Source: Prosthecobacter sp. (GTDB lineage: Bacteria > Verrucomicrobiota > Verrucomicrobiia > Verrucomicrobiales > Verrucomicrobiaceae). Taken from it: 60,737 bases of DNA. The stretch spans positions 1 through 60,737 of the forward strand of contig NZ_JAQSEA010000073.1 in NCBI RefSeq assembly GCF_029946185.1, given 5' to 3'. The notes beneath the pieces were generated by a model. The model saw only the letters and a program-made list of their open reading frames with translations, did not search any database and was not told the DNA's origin. How positions within the stretch are numbered: the first letter of the stretch is position 1; every line of letters starts with the position of its first letter. Below, one piece after another: positions 8,404 to 18,295 of the stretch. The position numbers and the translations under genes were made by a program.

Positions 8404-9234
8404 ATGAAACGACACACCTTCATCCTCCTCTTTTTCGCCATGCTCACTCGCATGGCTCTGGCTCATGACACCACGGCTCCGGCTGCCGCTGATTGGGGCC
8501 GCATGAAGGTGCTCGTCTTTTCCGGTGCCGCCTATTACAGGCATCCCGACATCCCCGGTATCAACCGCTGGCTGGTCCTGCTCGGCCATGAAAACGGTTT
8601 CGATGTGGACATCACCGAAAGTCCGAAAGACCTCATGCCTCAGGTGCTCGCCAAATACGATGTGTTGCTGCTCAACAACGCCAATGAACTCGACAAGATC
8701 ATCCCCGAGGCGCAGCGGCAGTCGGTCGAAGCTTGGTTCGCCGGCGGAAAGAAGGGCGTTGTCGGCCTGCACGCAGCACTCGTGCATCAAACAAACTGGC
8801 CGTGGTTGAGCCAGCTTGGCGGCTGCGATTTCAACAGTGACTCCGATTTCTCCAAGGCGAAAGTGACCGTGGAGCCCGCCGCAAAGGATCATCCCGCCGT
8901 AAAGGGCCAGCCTGCGGAGTTTTTCATCGAGGCCGACTGGACCAATCACGACCGCGCCGTCACCGGCCAGCCTGGCTTTCAAGTCTTGCTGCGCGTGGAT
9001 GAGAGCACCTACACACCCGTGCGCCATTATTTCAAGACGCGCGGAGGCAAGCCGATGGGTGCAGATCATCCCATCGCCTGGACGCATGAGCCCGCGGCGG
9101 GCGGCCGCTTCTTCTACACCGAGTTCGGCCACGATCTCCGCTCACTCAGCACCCCCTTCATCCGCAACCATATACTGGAAGGCATCCGCTGGGCTGCCTC
9201 AGCGGGGAAAACCGAAAGCAAGACAGCGAAATAG
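8404..9234 (+). CDS. Secreted ThuA-domain protein
   Basis: The protein has 276 residues with a signal peptide at about 1-20. It is a ThuA domain of the trehalose-utilisation, glutamine-amidotransferase-like fold, with the typical GLHAALV segment, a pattern of spaced His residues, and a C-terminal ADHPIAWTHE...GRFFYTEFGH region. ThuA proteins are linked to sugar catabolism; in planctomycetes and verrucomicrobia many are exported and of unknown chemistry. The SGNH hydrolase gene starts nine bases after the stop, so the two are probably one operon acting on an extracytoplasmic carbohydrate or ester. Confidence 0.85.
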   Translation: MKRHTFILLFFAMLTRMALAHDTTAPAAADWGRMKVLVFSGAAYYRHPDIPGINRWLVLLGHENGFDVDITESPKDLMPQVLAKYDVLLLNNANELDKIIPEAQRQSVEAWFAGGKKGVVGLHAALVHQTNWPWLSQLGGCDFNSDSDFSKAKVTVEPAAKDHPAVKGQPAEFFIEADWTNHDRAVTGQPGFQVLLRVDESTYTPVRHYFKTRGGKPMGADHPIAWTHEPAAGGRFFYTEFGHDLRSLSTPFIRNHILEGIRWAASAGKTESKTAK

Positions 9235-9243
9235 TACACCACC

Positions 9244-10536
9244 ATGCTGCACCCACACACTCTCCTCTCCACGCTCCTGCTCGCATTCACGGGCGCTGTA
9301 GCCGCCGCCGCTGAACCCGCTCTCTGGGATCTGGCCAAGAACGACATCCCTGCGGCCCAACAGTCAGGTGCAGTAGAGAAATCCGACGGCGTGGTGAAGC
9401 TGCGCGATGGCGCATCCTTCGCCGTGCCTGCGGAGGCCTTTCCTGATCAGAAGAACTTCACCGTGCAGGTCACACTCTCGCTCGATGCATTGGTTCAGGA
9501 CGCCGTCTTCTCCGTCATGAACAAGCAGAGCGCCGACAAGGACGACGGCTTTGCCATGTTCTTCAACTACAAGGACAAGCCCTACTATGCGCGGCAGGTG
9601 AACTCCGTCGTGAACAAGATCCTCATGGTGGGCGGCGCGCTCAATGGCCGCAACGAGCCGGAGATCAACAAGCCCGTCACCTTCACCATGGCCGTGCGCA
9701 ACGGCCTGGCGACCTTCTACATCGATGACGCTCCCATCAAAAAATGCTTCATGGAACTCATCCCCAATGACGGACCCATGTGGATCGGACGCAACGACAA
9801 CGCGAAGTCAAAAACCATGCCCGTGACCGTACACTCCGCGAAGGTCTTCGGCTCCTCATACAGCTACGTCTCCAAGAAGGAGGCCACGGGCGAGTTCCCA
9901 CGCGGCGCGGTGGCCGGGAAAGGCTGGGCGCTCGACGTTCCAAAGATCGACCACCCCGAGTGGCCAAAGGTGCTCATTTACGGCGACTCCATCTCTGTCG
10001 GTTACAGCGGCTCCTTCATTGCCGAGATGCTCAAGCAGCACGTCTATGTCTTCCACTGCGTCCACTTCGTTGGCGGTGATGTCCCCGAACAGGCGCTGAC
10101 CGAAATGGCCGGTCGTTTCAAATTTGACGCCGTGGTCTTCAACAACGGCCTCCACTCCCTCGGCTGGACGCCGGACAAAGTCCCCGACTCACTCGTTCTG
10201 GAGCGCATGCAAAAACTCGCCCGCTGCTTCAAGACCGGCGCGCCGCAGGCCAAAATCTTCTACCTCATGACCACGCCGCACACCGCCGCGCGTCCCGCAC
10301 CCAACAAACCCGTCACCGCCTTCGGCGACAAAAACGCCGTGGTCCTCCGGCTCAATACCCTCTCCGCCCAGGTCATGAAGCAGGAAGGCATTGAAGTGAT
10401 CGATGCCTACGCTCTGTTTGCCGCCCACCTCGACCTCGCCGCCGGTGACAACTTCCACTGGCAGAAACAGGCCTCCGAACTCCTCAGCCAGGAGATCTCC
10501 CACCACGTCCTTCCTGTGGTTAAAAAAGAGAAGTGA
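9244..10536 (+). CDS. Secreted SGNH/GDSL-family esterase with N-terminal LamG-like domain
   Basis: The protein has 430 residues with a signal peptide (about 1-22). Residues 45-210 look like a concanavalin/LamG beta-sandwich (FTMAVRNG, WIGRNDN). Residues 235-425 are an SGNH hydrolase: GDSISVGYSG supplies the nucleophile Ser, FNNGLHSLG the Asn block, and DNFHW the Asp-His pair. Such enzymes de-esterify acetylated polysaccharides or similar compounds. It is co-directional with the ThuA gene nine bases upstream. The beta-sandwich may bind a carbohydrate. Confidence 0.85.
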   Translation: MLHPHTLLSTLLLAFTGAVAAAAEPALWDLAKNDIPAAQQSGAVEKSDGVVKLRDGASFAVPAEAFPDQKNFTVQVTLSLDALVQDAVFSVMNKQSADKDDGFAMFFNYKDKPYYARQVNSVVNKILMVGGALNGRNEPEINKPVTFTMAVRNGLATFYIDDAPIKKCFMELIPNDGPMWIGRNDNAKSKTMPVTVHSAKVFGSSYSYVSKKEATGEFPRGAVAGKGWALDVPKIDHPEWPKVLIYGDSISVGYSGSFIAEMLKQHVYVFHCVHFVGGDVPEQALTEMAGRFKFDAVVFNNGLHSLGWTPDKVPDSLVLERMQKLARCFKTGAPQAKIFYLMTTPHTAARPAPNKPVTAFGDKNAVVLRLNTLSAQVMKQEGIEVIDAYALFAAHLDLAAGDNFHWQKQASELLSQEISHHVLPVVKKEK

Positions 10537-10660
10537 TCAGGCATTGCGGGCAGGGCCTCATGAGCCTGCATGGCATGTCTATTCCAAAAACACACCGCGA
10601 TCGCACTTGCCGCAGTACTCACTTTTGGCGAGGGGTGCGCTACAACCCCTGACCTCCCTT

Positions 10661-11596
10661 ATGACTGAATCCATTGTGTATCTCCTCGCTGGCGTCGTGC
10701 TCGCCTGGTTTGGTGGTGAACTCTTTGTGAGAGGGGGCATCGGACTGGCCGCTTGGGCCCGCTGGCCCACCGCTGTCATCGGGGTCACCGTGGCCGCGTT
10801 TGGCACCTCGTCACCGGAACTGATGGTGGCGGTTCAGGCTGCGCTGGATGGCGTCCCGCAGATCTCACTTGGAGATGTGCTTGGCAGCAATGTCGTCAAC
10901 GTCTCCCTAGTGCTCGGTTTGGTACTGGCACTCTCCGGCATGAAGGCGGAGGACGGCGGTATGCGGCGGGACTGGTTCATCTCCCTGCTGGTTCCGGGCT
11001 TTGTCTATCTGCTCCTCATGGATGGCTGGTTCTCGCGGCAGGACGCCATGATCATGATTGTCTGCTTCGTGGCATGGCTGACGGTGGTGATCCGTCATGC
11101 CCGTGCCCATGCAGCGGCACAGGCAGTACCGGTGGAAAAAGTTCCTGTGCTCAAAATGCTCGGCTTCTGCCTCCTGGGCCTTGCCATGCTCATCGGCGCT
11201 GCGCAGTTCGTGGTGCATGGGGGCACAGGCGTGGCCGCCGCACTCGGCTGGAGCCCCTTCGTTGTGGGAGCCGTCGTTATCGCCGTGGCCACCAGCACGC
11301 CAGAGTTGGCCACCACCCTCATCGCCCGCATGCGCGGCCATCATGACGTGGGACTCGGCAACATCCTTGGCAGCAACATCTTCAATGTCCTGTTCGTGGC
11401 TGCCGTCGCAGCATTGATCCATCCGTATCCGGTGAACCTGCCCGAGATCCAGCCGACCCTGCTCTTCGGTGCCGTCACCACGCTGCTCATCATTCCCGGT
11501 CGCGGGGGGTATATCCACCGCTGGCGTGGCATCCTCCTTCTAGTCATTTATGCAGCCTATGTGGTGCTGACCTTGAACCAAAGCTCGGCCCACTAA
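10661..11596 (+). CDS. Sodium/calcium exchanger family protein (YrbG-like)
   Basis: This integral membrane protein has 311 residues and about ten helices in two homologous halves. Each half has the alpha-repeat signature: AFGTSSPELMVA with GDVLGSNVVNV in the first and AVATSTPELATT with GNILGSNIFNV in the second. These line the ion pathway of CaCA-family antiporters, so it should move Ca2+ against Na+ or H+ across the inner membrane. The ATG at 10661 was chosen because the first helix follows at once and the upstream codons are low complexity and overlap the SGNH gene. Confidence 0.92.
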   Translation: MTESIVYLLAGVVLAWFGGELFVRGGIGLAAWARWPTAVIGVTVAAFGTSSPELMVAVQAALDGVPQISLGDVLGSNVVNVSLVLGLVLALSGMKAEDGGMRRDWFISLLVPGFVYLLLMDGWFSRQDAMIMIVCFVAWLTVVIRHARAHAAAQAVPVEKVPVLKMLGFCLLGLAMLIGAAQFVVHGGTGVAAALGWSPFVVGAVVIAVATSTPELATTLIARMRGHHDVGLGNILGSNIFNVLFVAAVAALIHPYPVNLPEIQPTLLFGAVTTLLIIPGRGGYIHRWRGILLLVIYAAYVVLTLNQSSAH

Positions 11597-11660
11597 ATAA
11601 GTAACACATGTGTGGCGACAGCCCGCCCGTCCGTGCGTGTGCAAAAAAACACGACAAAAA

Positions 11661-13058
11661 TCACTTCGCCAGCCGCTCCAGCACATTCCGCGTGACCCTC
11701 ATCACCACCGCATCATTCCCCATCAGTCCATGCGCCCAGTCAGTCGTGCCAGCGGTGAAGACGGTCCCTCCCCGCGTATAGAGTCCTAGGCAAGCCGCGC
11801 CCGTGCGTCCGCTCTCCCACTTCTCATACCATTCCGCATCATCCGGGTGCCAGCGCACCGGGCATGTGGCCAGCACTTCAAAGCTCTTCGGCGTACCATC
11901 CTTGCACGTCGGGAAGGGCAGCCCGTCCATCCAGCTCAGTTCACACCCATCGCATTCATAGCCGACAATGGTATCCTTGCCGCCAAACTTGTCCCCTCGC
12001 TTCAAACCGGTGCCGGCATAGATCCAGTGGTCCGGCCGATGCACCTCATACTCCGCCGGCTCCGTCATGAACTGCCCATGGCTTTTGCGATAGCCACCCC
12101 ACAGAAACCCCACCCCCGTCAGTTCGTTCTCAGGACGTTTGAGTAGATGATGACTCCACAACGTGCTCAGCGTTTTGAACTCCCGTGACTGATACACCGG
12201 ATCAAGATGGTAGTTCTGCTTGCAGCACGTAAACGCCCGCCCGCCATCCTCCGCACGCACCTGCCAGCAGCAAGTGTTGCCGCTGAAAAAAGCCACGTTT
12301 CCACCCTTGCCGATCCAGTCTTCCAAGTGGTCACGCATCGGCGTGCTCCAGTACTCGTCATGCCCCACACTCAGCACCAACTTGTAACTCGTCAGCAACT
12401 CCGGCCGAAATTCCAGATCATCATTCGCGGCAAATTCCAGCGCATAGCCATTCTTCTCCGCCCACTGCACAAAGGGCAGTTCCCACCGCCCAAACTGCGA
12501 AGGCCCCGGCCGCTCAAAGCTCACGCGATGCCCCTGATTGTTCGACAGACTGTTGTAGGCATACACCGAGAAGCCACCCCAGTTGTTGTACGCATTGTAC
12601 GTGTTCGTGCAAAGCTGCAGCAGAATCTTCGAGGTCGTGCCCGGCTTTGCCTGCCGCACGATGAACCACGCGCTGCTCTCCGCCGTGCGCTTCCCGCGCT
12701 GCATCCATTTGCCCCCTGCATCCGCAGCACGAAAGACCACCTCATAGTAGCCCGACTTCCACGCCGCCGTGCTCGGCACCCGCACACTCTCCGGCCAGCG
12801 GCAGCCATTCGCCGAAGCATCCTCCGGCACAGGATACGCCACACCCGGCACATCAGCTTTCTTCCACACCACCTCCCGCACCGCACCCAGACGCGCCACC
12901 TCGATCTCATACTTCGCCGCCGTCGTGCTCACATGAATCGGAATCTCCTCCCCCTGCGCGATGCTCCGCTGTCCCGCATAGCCCTCGATAAAGAGGGGCA
13001 GGGGATCTGCCGCTTGCAGGGATGAAACAACGAGAAGGAGGGCAATGATGCGGTGCAT
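11661..13058 (-). CDS. Secreted N,N-dimethylformamidase large-subunit-like protein
   Basis: From the ATG at 13058 the product has 465 residues and a clear signal peptide (about 1-17); an in-frame ATG at 13094 would only add residues before it. The body matches the DMFase beta-subunit C-terminal family: an N-terminal beta-sandwich (about 20-140), then YNNWGG, a GHDEYWS motif and FFSGNTCCWQ. The characterised enzyme hydrolyses dimethylformamide, but most members are uncharacterised, so the substrate is unknown. The gene follows the ECF sigma factor gene on the same strand with a gap of about 40 bases, so the two could be co-transcribed. Confidence 0.75.
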   Translation of the reverse strand: MHRIIALLLVVSSLQAADPLPLFIEGYAGQRSIAQGEEIPIHVSTTAAKYEIEVARLGAVREVVWKKADVPGVAYPVPEDASANGCRWPESVRVPSTAAWKSGYYEVVFRAADAGGKWMQRGKRTAESSAWFIVRQAKPGTTSKILLQLCTNTYNAYNNWGGFSVYAYNSLSNNQGHRVSFERPGPSQFGRWELPFVQWAEKNGYALEFAANDDLEFRPELLTSYKLVLSVGHDEYWSTPMRDHLEDWIGKGGNVAFFSGNTCCWQVRAEDGGRAFTCCKQNYHLDPVYQSREFKTLSTLWSHHLLKRPENELTGVGFLWGGYRKSHGQFMTEPAEYEVHRPDHWIYAGTGLKRGDKFGGKDTIVGYECDGCELSWMDGLPFPTCKDGTPKSFEVLATCPVRWHPDDAEWYEKWESGRTGAACLGLYTRGGTVFTAGTTDWAHGLMGNDAVVMRVTRNVLERLAK

Positions 13059-13098
13059 GAGACCGCTACGCCAGATATCCTCGGCGGCTTTCATCGCC

Positions 13099-13773
13099 TC
13101 ACTGCTCAGTCTCAGACAACTTCGCCGCTTCCCGCTTCAAAATGCGTCCCACTCGGTGCTTCGCCAAATACACCTGCGCCGCATTCACCCCCAGCTCCTT
13201 CTTCACGCGTTCAGGGCTCCAGCCCTTGATCACGTAGCAAGAGAAAATCTGGAACTGACGTGGAGACACCAGCGCACGCACCCGGCGCAGCGCCAGATCC
13301 ATCACCTTGTCCTGCCATTCCTTTTCCCACAGCTTTTCAAGCGCCACCCCATTCGGATCAGCACAGCGGTCGATCGGTGCCGTGCGCCGTTCATCCGTCT
13401 CATCCGCATACAGATTCGCCTCGCGGCTCTGCTGCTTCTTGCGCCGGCGGAACTGATCCAGAATGCGCCACCGCGCTTGATTCAACAGGAACGATTTGAA
13501 GGAGCCCAGGCTCGTGTCGAACTTCTTCTTCTGCAGATTCTTCGCCACGCCGATGAAAGTCTCCTGCACCACATCACTTGCCTCATCATCACTCAGGCCC
13601 GTCTTGCGCGCGACGTGGAAGACAAAACCCGAGTAGGTCCGGTAGAACTCATCCCAGCTCGCCCAGTCATCCCAGTTGTCCAATTTTTCAATGAGCGTCT
13701 TCCGGGTCGGGGGCGATCCAGAGGTCTCCTTCAGGAGTTCTTCAGTTTCAGCGACTTTGGGGAGGTCGGACAT
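13099..13773 (-). CDS. ECF RNA polymerase sigma factor
   Basis: This sigma-70 family factor of the extracytoplasmic-function type has 224 residues. An N-terminal stretch typical of planctomycete/verrucomicrobial ECFs (SPPTRKTLIEKL, DWASWDEFY) leads into region 2 (about 40-120, with DDEASDVVQETF) and a C-terminal helix-turn-helix region 4 (about 160-215, SPERVKKELGVNAAQVY). It would direct RNA polymerase to a specific promoter set. No anti-sigma factor gene is adjacent, so the control mode is not visible. It is divergent from the TolC-HlyD-ABC operon and upstream of the DMFase-like gene. Confidence 0.88.
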   Translation of the reverse strand: MSDLPKVAETEELLKETSGSPPTRKTLIEKLDNWDDWASWDEFYRTYSGFVFHVARKTGLSDDEASDVVQETFIGVAKNLQKKKFDTSLGSFKSFLLNQARWRILDQFRRRKKQQSREANLYADETDERRTAPIDRCADPNGVALEKLWEKEWQDKVMDLALRRVRALVSPRQFQIFSCYVIKGWSPERVKKELGVNAAQVYLAKHRVGRILKREAAKLSETEQ

Positions 13774-13900
13774 GCGGAGAGTGATAGTAACGGCGGCTTG
13801 GGTGGTGGCAACGACGTTTTGTCATCCATACGATAGATTCTCCGCTGGGAAGGCGTATTGAAATGCCCTCCAAAAACCAACTCCGGCGCAACCACCCTTA

Positions 13901-15601
13901 ATGCCGGTCAGACTTCCCATGCCAAAACATCGCCCCCTCCTGCCTGCCGTCGCGTTTCTCACGCTGCTGGCCTTGGGATTGAGCGCCTGCAGCACGGGCT
14001 TTTACAAAAAATGGGCGGACAAGGAGACCTATGGCATCCTGCGCAAAAAAGCCAGCAAGGTGCCAAACTCAGGGCAGGCGTTTCTAGACATCACCCCGCC
14101 GCCTCCGGTGAGGATGGAAGAACTCCGCAAAAACATGAAGAAAGAGGAGTTTCTGGGCGAACGGGCCTTCCTCGAAGAGAATGCACGTGTGGTCAGTCTG
14201 GCAGAGGCCTTGAACTTTGCGGTGCATCGCAATCGCCCCTACCTGCTGCAGAAAGAAACGGTTTACCTGACCGCGCTCAATCTCACGCTCGTCCGGCAGC
14301 AGTACGGCCCCATCTTCGGCGGCAGTGGCTCCGCCACCAAGGCCAGCACAGACGCCATCACCGGCGTCAACAATCTGGTGCGCACCTCCACCCTGTCCAC
14401 CACCGGCAACTTGGGCTTCTCCGCACTGACCCGCACCGGCACTCTGCTGGCAACGAACCTGACCACCAATTTTGTGCGCTTCTTCACCGGTGGAAAAGAC
14501 GCCGGACTCTCCCAGCTCGGCTTCTCCCTGGCCCAGCCGTTGCTCAGCGGTGCCGGCTATCTTTCCGCCTCGGAAGTCCTGACGCAGAGCGAGCGCGCCG
14601 TGCTCTATGCCATTCGCAACTTTGCGCAGTATCGGAAACTTTTTGCTGTGGACATCGCCACCCAGTACTACGGCATCATCCAGTCACGCGAGACAGCGCG
14701 CAATGCCTACCTTGCCTTCAAGGCCTTTGATTTCGTGGTCGCCCGTGAGACCGCCATGCAGAAGGAAAATGCCAACAGCACCAAATCCTCCGTCTTCCGT
14801 CTGGTGCAGTCCCGCATTGTATTCGAGCGCTCATGGCTCAACGCCATCCGCGACTACGAGCAGGCGTTGGATGACCTCAAGGTCAATCTCGGCCTGCCAG
14901 TCACCGAGCGCCTCGTGGTTGACTACAAGGACAGAAGCGCCCTCCAGATCATCGAATCCTCCGGCACGCTGGATGAGGCCATCACCATCGCCATGACCAA
15001 CCGCCTGGACCTCTGGAATTTCCGCGATCAGGTCGAGGACACCAGCCGGAAAGTCCTCATCGCAAAACAGCAGGCTCTCCCCAGCGTGAACGCCTTGGTG
15101 AATTACAACATGCTCGACAATCCTGACCGCAACGACTTCGCCCTCGTCCCCGGAAACAGGAACTACAGCATGGGGTTGAACGCCGACCTCAATCTCAATC
15201 AAAAGCCCGAGCGCAATCTGCTGCGTTCATCCATCGTCGCCGAGCAGCAGGCACGACGTGCGCTGGAGTTGTTTGAAGAAAACACCCGCAGTGACGTCCG
15301 CACCGGCTGGCGTGATTTGCAGCTCGCACGCAAACAGTATGACCTCGCCCGGCTCGGGCTGGACATCAGCACTCAGCGTCTGGAGGTCGAAGAAGCCTTC
15401 AATGCCGAAGGCCTCGGCTCCGCCATCAATCTGGTGGATGCTCAGCGCGACTTGAACACCACACGAAATCTCATGGTTTCCACCACCATCAACCATACTT
15501 TGGTGCGGCTGAGACTGTGGCGGGACATGGGCGTGCTCTTCATTGAGAAAGACGGCGGCTGGGTGGACGTATTGAACAAGGAGAAGCCTAAAGGAGAATG
15601 A
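13901..15601 (+). CDS. TolC-family outer-membrane efflux lipoprotein
   Basis: The protein has 566 residues with a lipoprotein signal ending LGLSACS (Cys at about 30), so it is lipid-anchored in the outer membrane. A second ATG at 13919 is equally compatible. Two OEP repeats with long helices are visible (about 90-320 and 330-555), for example ETARNAYLAFKAFDF and LDISTQRLEVEEAFNAEG. It should form the trimeric outer-membrane duct for the adaptor and ABC ATPase encoded next. Its stop overlaps the adaptor start as ATGA. Confidence 0.87.
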   Translation: MPVRLPMPKHRPLLPAVAFLTLLALGLSACSTGFYKKWADKETYGILRKKASKVPNSGQAFLDITPPPPVRMEELRKNMKKEEFLGERAFLEENARVVSLAEALNFAVHRNRPYLLQKETVYLTALNLTLVRQQYGPIFGGSGSATKASTDAITGVNNLVRTSTLSTTGNLGFSALTRTGTLLATNLTTNFVRFFTGGKDAGLSQLGFSLAQPLLSGAGYLSASEVLTQSERAVLYAIRNFAQYRKLFAVDIATQYYGIIQSRETARNAYLAFKAFDFVVARETAMQKENANSTKSSVFRLVQSRIVFERSWLNAIRDYEQALDDLKVNLGLPVTERLVVDYKDRSALQIIESSGTLDEAITIAMTNRLDLWNFRDQVEDTSRKVLIAKQQALPSVNALVNYNMLDNPDRNDFALVPGNRNYSMGLNADLNLNQKPERNLLRSSIVAEQQARRALELFEENTRSDVRTGWRDLQLARKQYDLARLGLDISTQRLEVEEAFNAEGLGSAINLVDAQRDLNTTRNLMVSTTINHTLVRLRLWRDMGVLFIEKDGGWVDVLNKEKPKGE

Positions 15602-17403
15602 AGAAAGGAAAATCCAACAAAGGAATCATCATCGCAGGCGTCAGCGCACTCGCTGTCATCGGCTGGTGGAGCATGTCCGGCGGTGGCGCCACAGCTGAAA
15701 AGATGCCAACGCGCATCGTGCAGCGTGGCCCGCTCGAGATCAGCGTGTTGCAAGGCGGAGAAATCCGTGCCCTGCATAACAATGAGGTGAAGAGCGAAAT
15801 CGAAATCCCCACCAAAATTCTAAGCCTCATTCCAGAGGGCTATCTGATCACCGAAGAGGACGTCAAAGATGGCAAGGTTCTGATCGAACTCGACAGCACC
15901 GACCTCAAAACCAAGATCGAGACCCACGAGATCGACTTTCAGACCACGGTTTCAAACTACATCGACGCCGATGAGAATCGGGAGATCCAAAAAAGTGAAA
16001 ATCAAACCTTGGTGCGCGACACCAAGCAGACCGCGATTTTTGCCCTCATGGACTTCGAGAAATATCTCGGTCGTGAAGTCACCGGTGCCATCCTGACAGC
16101 GGCGAAACTGCCGCCGGACGTGGAAGCCTTTGAGAAATATGCGGGCGTTCTTGAAACCCAGGCCAATACCCCGGTCAACTCGGAGGCGGCCCTTACTCAA
16201 CGCAGCGCATCTTCCAAGCTGGGCGCAGTCAAGAAATCAGTCGTTACTCCTACCGTCAGTGAAATGATCGATTTCTCGCCTTTCCTCGAGCAGAAGGCTC
16301 AAAGCGACGGTGAAGCTCAGCAGAAGCTCCGGCAGTTGGAGGATAATCTGCTGCTGCACCGCTCTGAACTCGCTTTGGCCAAACAGAAGGTCGAATCCTC
16401 AAAGCGTCTGGCGGAGAAAAAATTCGTCACTGCCGCCCAGATGGAAAATGACCTCGTGAGTTACGACAAGGTGGAGCTCTCCGTGAAGACTTCGGAGACA
16501 GCGCTCGCCTTGTTTAAAAAATACGAGTTCAGCAAGCAGTGCGCCACCAACCTCGCCGCTTATCGTGAAGCCCTCAACAAGCTCCAGCGCACCATCCGCG
16601 CCAACCGCTCTCGCACGGCCCAGGCCGAGACCCGGTTCAGCACCGCCAAGCGGCGCTACGAAATGGAGCTCGCTCAGCGCGAAAACCTGGAGCTTCAGCT
16701 CAAGGCCTGCGTGATCAGAGCCCCGCAGCCCGGCCTCGTCGCCTACGGCGACTTGAACGCCAGCTCTTCCTACAACTACAACAACAGCATCGAGGAAGGG
16801 TCCACCGTCCGCCTCCGCCAGACCCTCCTCACCATTCCAGACATGAGCCAGATGGGCGTGCGCGTGAACGTGCATGAATCTCAGATGAAAAAGGTTCACA
16901 TAGGTCAGCCAGTCAAAGTGCGTGTCGATGCCGAACCGGGCAAAGAACTCGATGGACGCGTCGCCGAACTTGCCGTTCTGCCGGACTCCAGCAGCAGCCG
17001 TTACACGCCCAATTTGAAGGTCTATCCCTGCACCATTCACATCAACGGCTACCACCCCTGGATGAAGCCAGGAATGAACGCCAAGGTCGAGATCATCGTC
17101 GATCAACTCGCAGACGTGCTCTACGTGCCCGTCCAGTCCATCGAGGTCGACCAAGATCATCATTTCTGCTACATCAGCAACAACGGCACCCTGGAACGCC
17201 GGGAGATCAGCACCGGACTCTTCAACGATGAATTCATCGAAGTCCGTGATGGTCTGCAGGGCGGCGAAGCCGTCGCCCTCGCACTCCCGAAGAAAGCTGA
17301 GGCCGACATGGGAGAGCAGGGCAAACCCGAGCCTGAGGCTGGCGCGCCCAAATCCAAACCCTCCAAGCCCAAGGATAAAGCCGTGGCACTGGCCACCCCG
17401 TGA
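15598..17403 (+). CDS. HlyD/MacA-type periplasmic adaptor protein
   Basis: The adaptor has 601 residues with an N-terminal membrane anchor (about 8-26). It has a lipoyl half-motif, a very long coiled-coil hairpin (about 215-370, rich in Glu, Lys, Ala and Gln), the second lipoyl half with VIRAPQPGLVAYGD, and beta-barrel and membrane-proximal domains (about 400-540). The C-terminal tail is Pro/Lys-rich. It would link the inner-membrane ABC part to the TolC-like channel. At 601 residues it is longer than MacA (about 370), mainly from the hairpin and the tail. It is coupled by ATGA to the gene before, and its TGA overlaps the next ATG. Confidence 0.87.
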   Translation: MKKGKSNKGIIIAGVSALAVIGWWSMSGGGATAEKMPTRIVQRGPLEISVLQGGEIRALHNNEVKSEIEIPTKILSLIPEGYLITEEDVKDGKVLIELDSTDLKTKIETHEIDFQTTVSNYIDADENREIQKSENQTLVRDTKQTAIFALMDFEKYLGREVTGAILTAAKLPPDVEAFEKYAGVLETQANTPVNSEAALTQRSASSKLGAVKKSVVTPTVSEMIDFSPFLEQKAQSDGEAQQKLRQLEDNLLLHRSELALAKQKVESSKRLAEKKFVTAAQMENDLVSYDKVELSVKTSETALALFKKYEFSKQCATNLAAYREALNKLQRTIRANRSRTAQAETRFSTAKRRYEMELAQRENLELQLKACVIRAPQPGLVAYGDLNASSSYNYNNSIEEGSTVRLRQTLLTIPDMSQMGVRVNVHESQMKKVHIGQPVKVRVDAEPGKELDGRVAELAVLPDSSSSRYTPNLKVYPCTIHINGYHPWMKPGMNAKVEIIVDQLADVLYVPVQSIEVDQDHHFCYISNNGTLERREISTGLFNDEFIEVRDGLQGGEAVALALPKKAEADMGEQGKPEPEAGAPKSKPSKPKDKAVALATP

Positions 17404-18152
17404 TGCCCCATCCTGATCCCATCATCAAGCTGGTGGACATCTGCAAGAGCTACCAGATGGGGGACATCACCCAGCACGTGCTGCAGGGAGTCTCACTTTC
17501 CATCTACCCCGGCGAATACGTCTGCATCATGGGTCCCTCCGGCTGCGGCAAGTCCACGCTGCTCAATGTCCTCGGCTGTCTCGATCAGCCCACCTCGGGA
17601 GATTACTACCTCGGCGGCCTCAACGTCGCTCATCTTGAGGACGATGACCTCTCCGCCGCACGGAACAAAAACCTAGGCTTCATCTTCCAGAGCTACAATC
17701 TCATCCAGCAGCTCAGCGTCATCGAGAACATCGCCGTGCCCATGTACTACGGCGGTGCCAAAGAGTCTGAAATGATCGAAACCGGCACCCGCCTCGCCAC
17801 CCAGGTCGGGCTGGAGCACCGCCTCCACCACAAGCCCACCGAACTCTCCGGCGGCCAGCAGCAGCGCGTCGCCATCGCCCGCGCCCTCTCCAATAGTCCT
17901 CTCGTCATTCTCGCCGACGAAGCCACCGGAAACCTCGACTCCAAGTCCGGCAAAGAAATCCTCGATCTCTTCGACGACCTCAATCAGCAGGGCAAAACCC
18001 TCGTCTTCGTCACCCATGACGAGCGCATGGTCCAGCGCTGCACCCGCATCATCCGCCTCCGCGACGGCGTCATCGAGCACGACCAAGCCGGCGCCAAAGC
18101 CGACCGCCTCCGCGGCAAAGTCATCGGCCCCCACTACGGCCTCGCCGCCTGA
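17403..18152 (+). CDS. ABC transporter ATP-binding protein (MacB/LolD type)
   Basis: The protein has 249 residues from the ATG that overlaps the adaptor stop (TGATG); a GTG three bases earlier is also possible. It has Walker [11 protein letters not shown]-loop FQSYN, signature LSGGQQQR, Walker [13 protein letters not shown] and the H-loop His in FVTHDE. It belongs to the MacB/LolD/FtsE group that powers FtsX-like permeases. No permease gene follows: the next 1.1 kb is repeat-rich and non-coding, then come unrelated cassette-like genes. The export system is therefore incomplete here unless the permease lies elsewhere. Confidence 0.92.
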   Translation: MPHPDPIIKLVDICKSYQMGDITQHVLQGVSLSIYPGEYVCIMGPSGCGKSTLLNVLGCLDQPTSGDYYLGGLNVAHLEDDDLSAARNKNLGFIFQSYNLIQQLSVIENIAVPMYYGGAKESEMIETGTRLATQVGLEHRLHHKPTELSGGQQQRVAIARALSNSPLVILADEATGNLDSKSGKEILDLFDDLNQQGKTLVFVTHDERMVQRCTRIIRLRDGVIEHDQAGAKADRLRGKVIGPHYGLAA

Positions 18153-18161
18153 ACAAAGTAG

Positions 18162-18185
18162 TCCAGAGCTTCAGCTCGTTCTGGA
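18162..18185. repeat. Palindromic repeat after the ABC ATPase gene
   Basis: TCCAGAGC and GTTCTGGA flank a GAGCTTCAGCTC core, giving an imperfect hairpin ten bases after the ABC ATPase stop. It could act as a weak terminator, but there is no T tract. The form is typical of short interspersed repeats. Confidence 0.45.
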
Positions 18186-18273
18186 CGCCCATGGCCAAGC
18201 TTACGCATGAACAAATTTCAGGCCTCATGAACTCTCTCAAGGATCGGCAGCTATCGAGCCACCCAGCGCCGTA

Positions 18274-18295
18274 TTGTAGTACCGGCTTTAGCCGG
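18274..18295. repeat. Interspersed palindromic repeat, TTGTAGT family, copy 2
   Basis: TTGTAGTA is followed by the perfect inverted repeat CCGGCTTTAGCCGG (18282-18295). This is the same family as the copy at 8361-8386, in a different intergenic gap. Confidence 0.5.

Noticed and set aside
7819-9132. Long minus-strand open frame over the dehydrogenase and ThuA genes
   Set aside because: It runs across two well supported + strand genes and the gap between them, and its translation has no family features.
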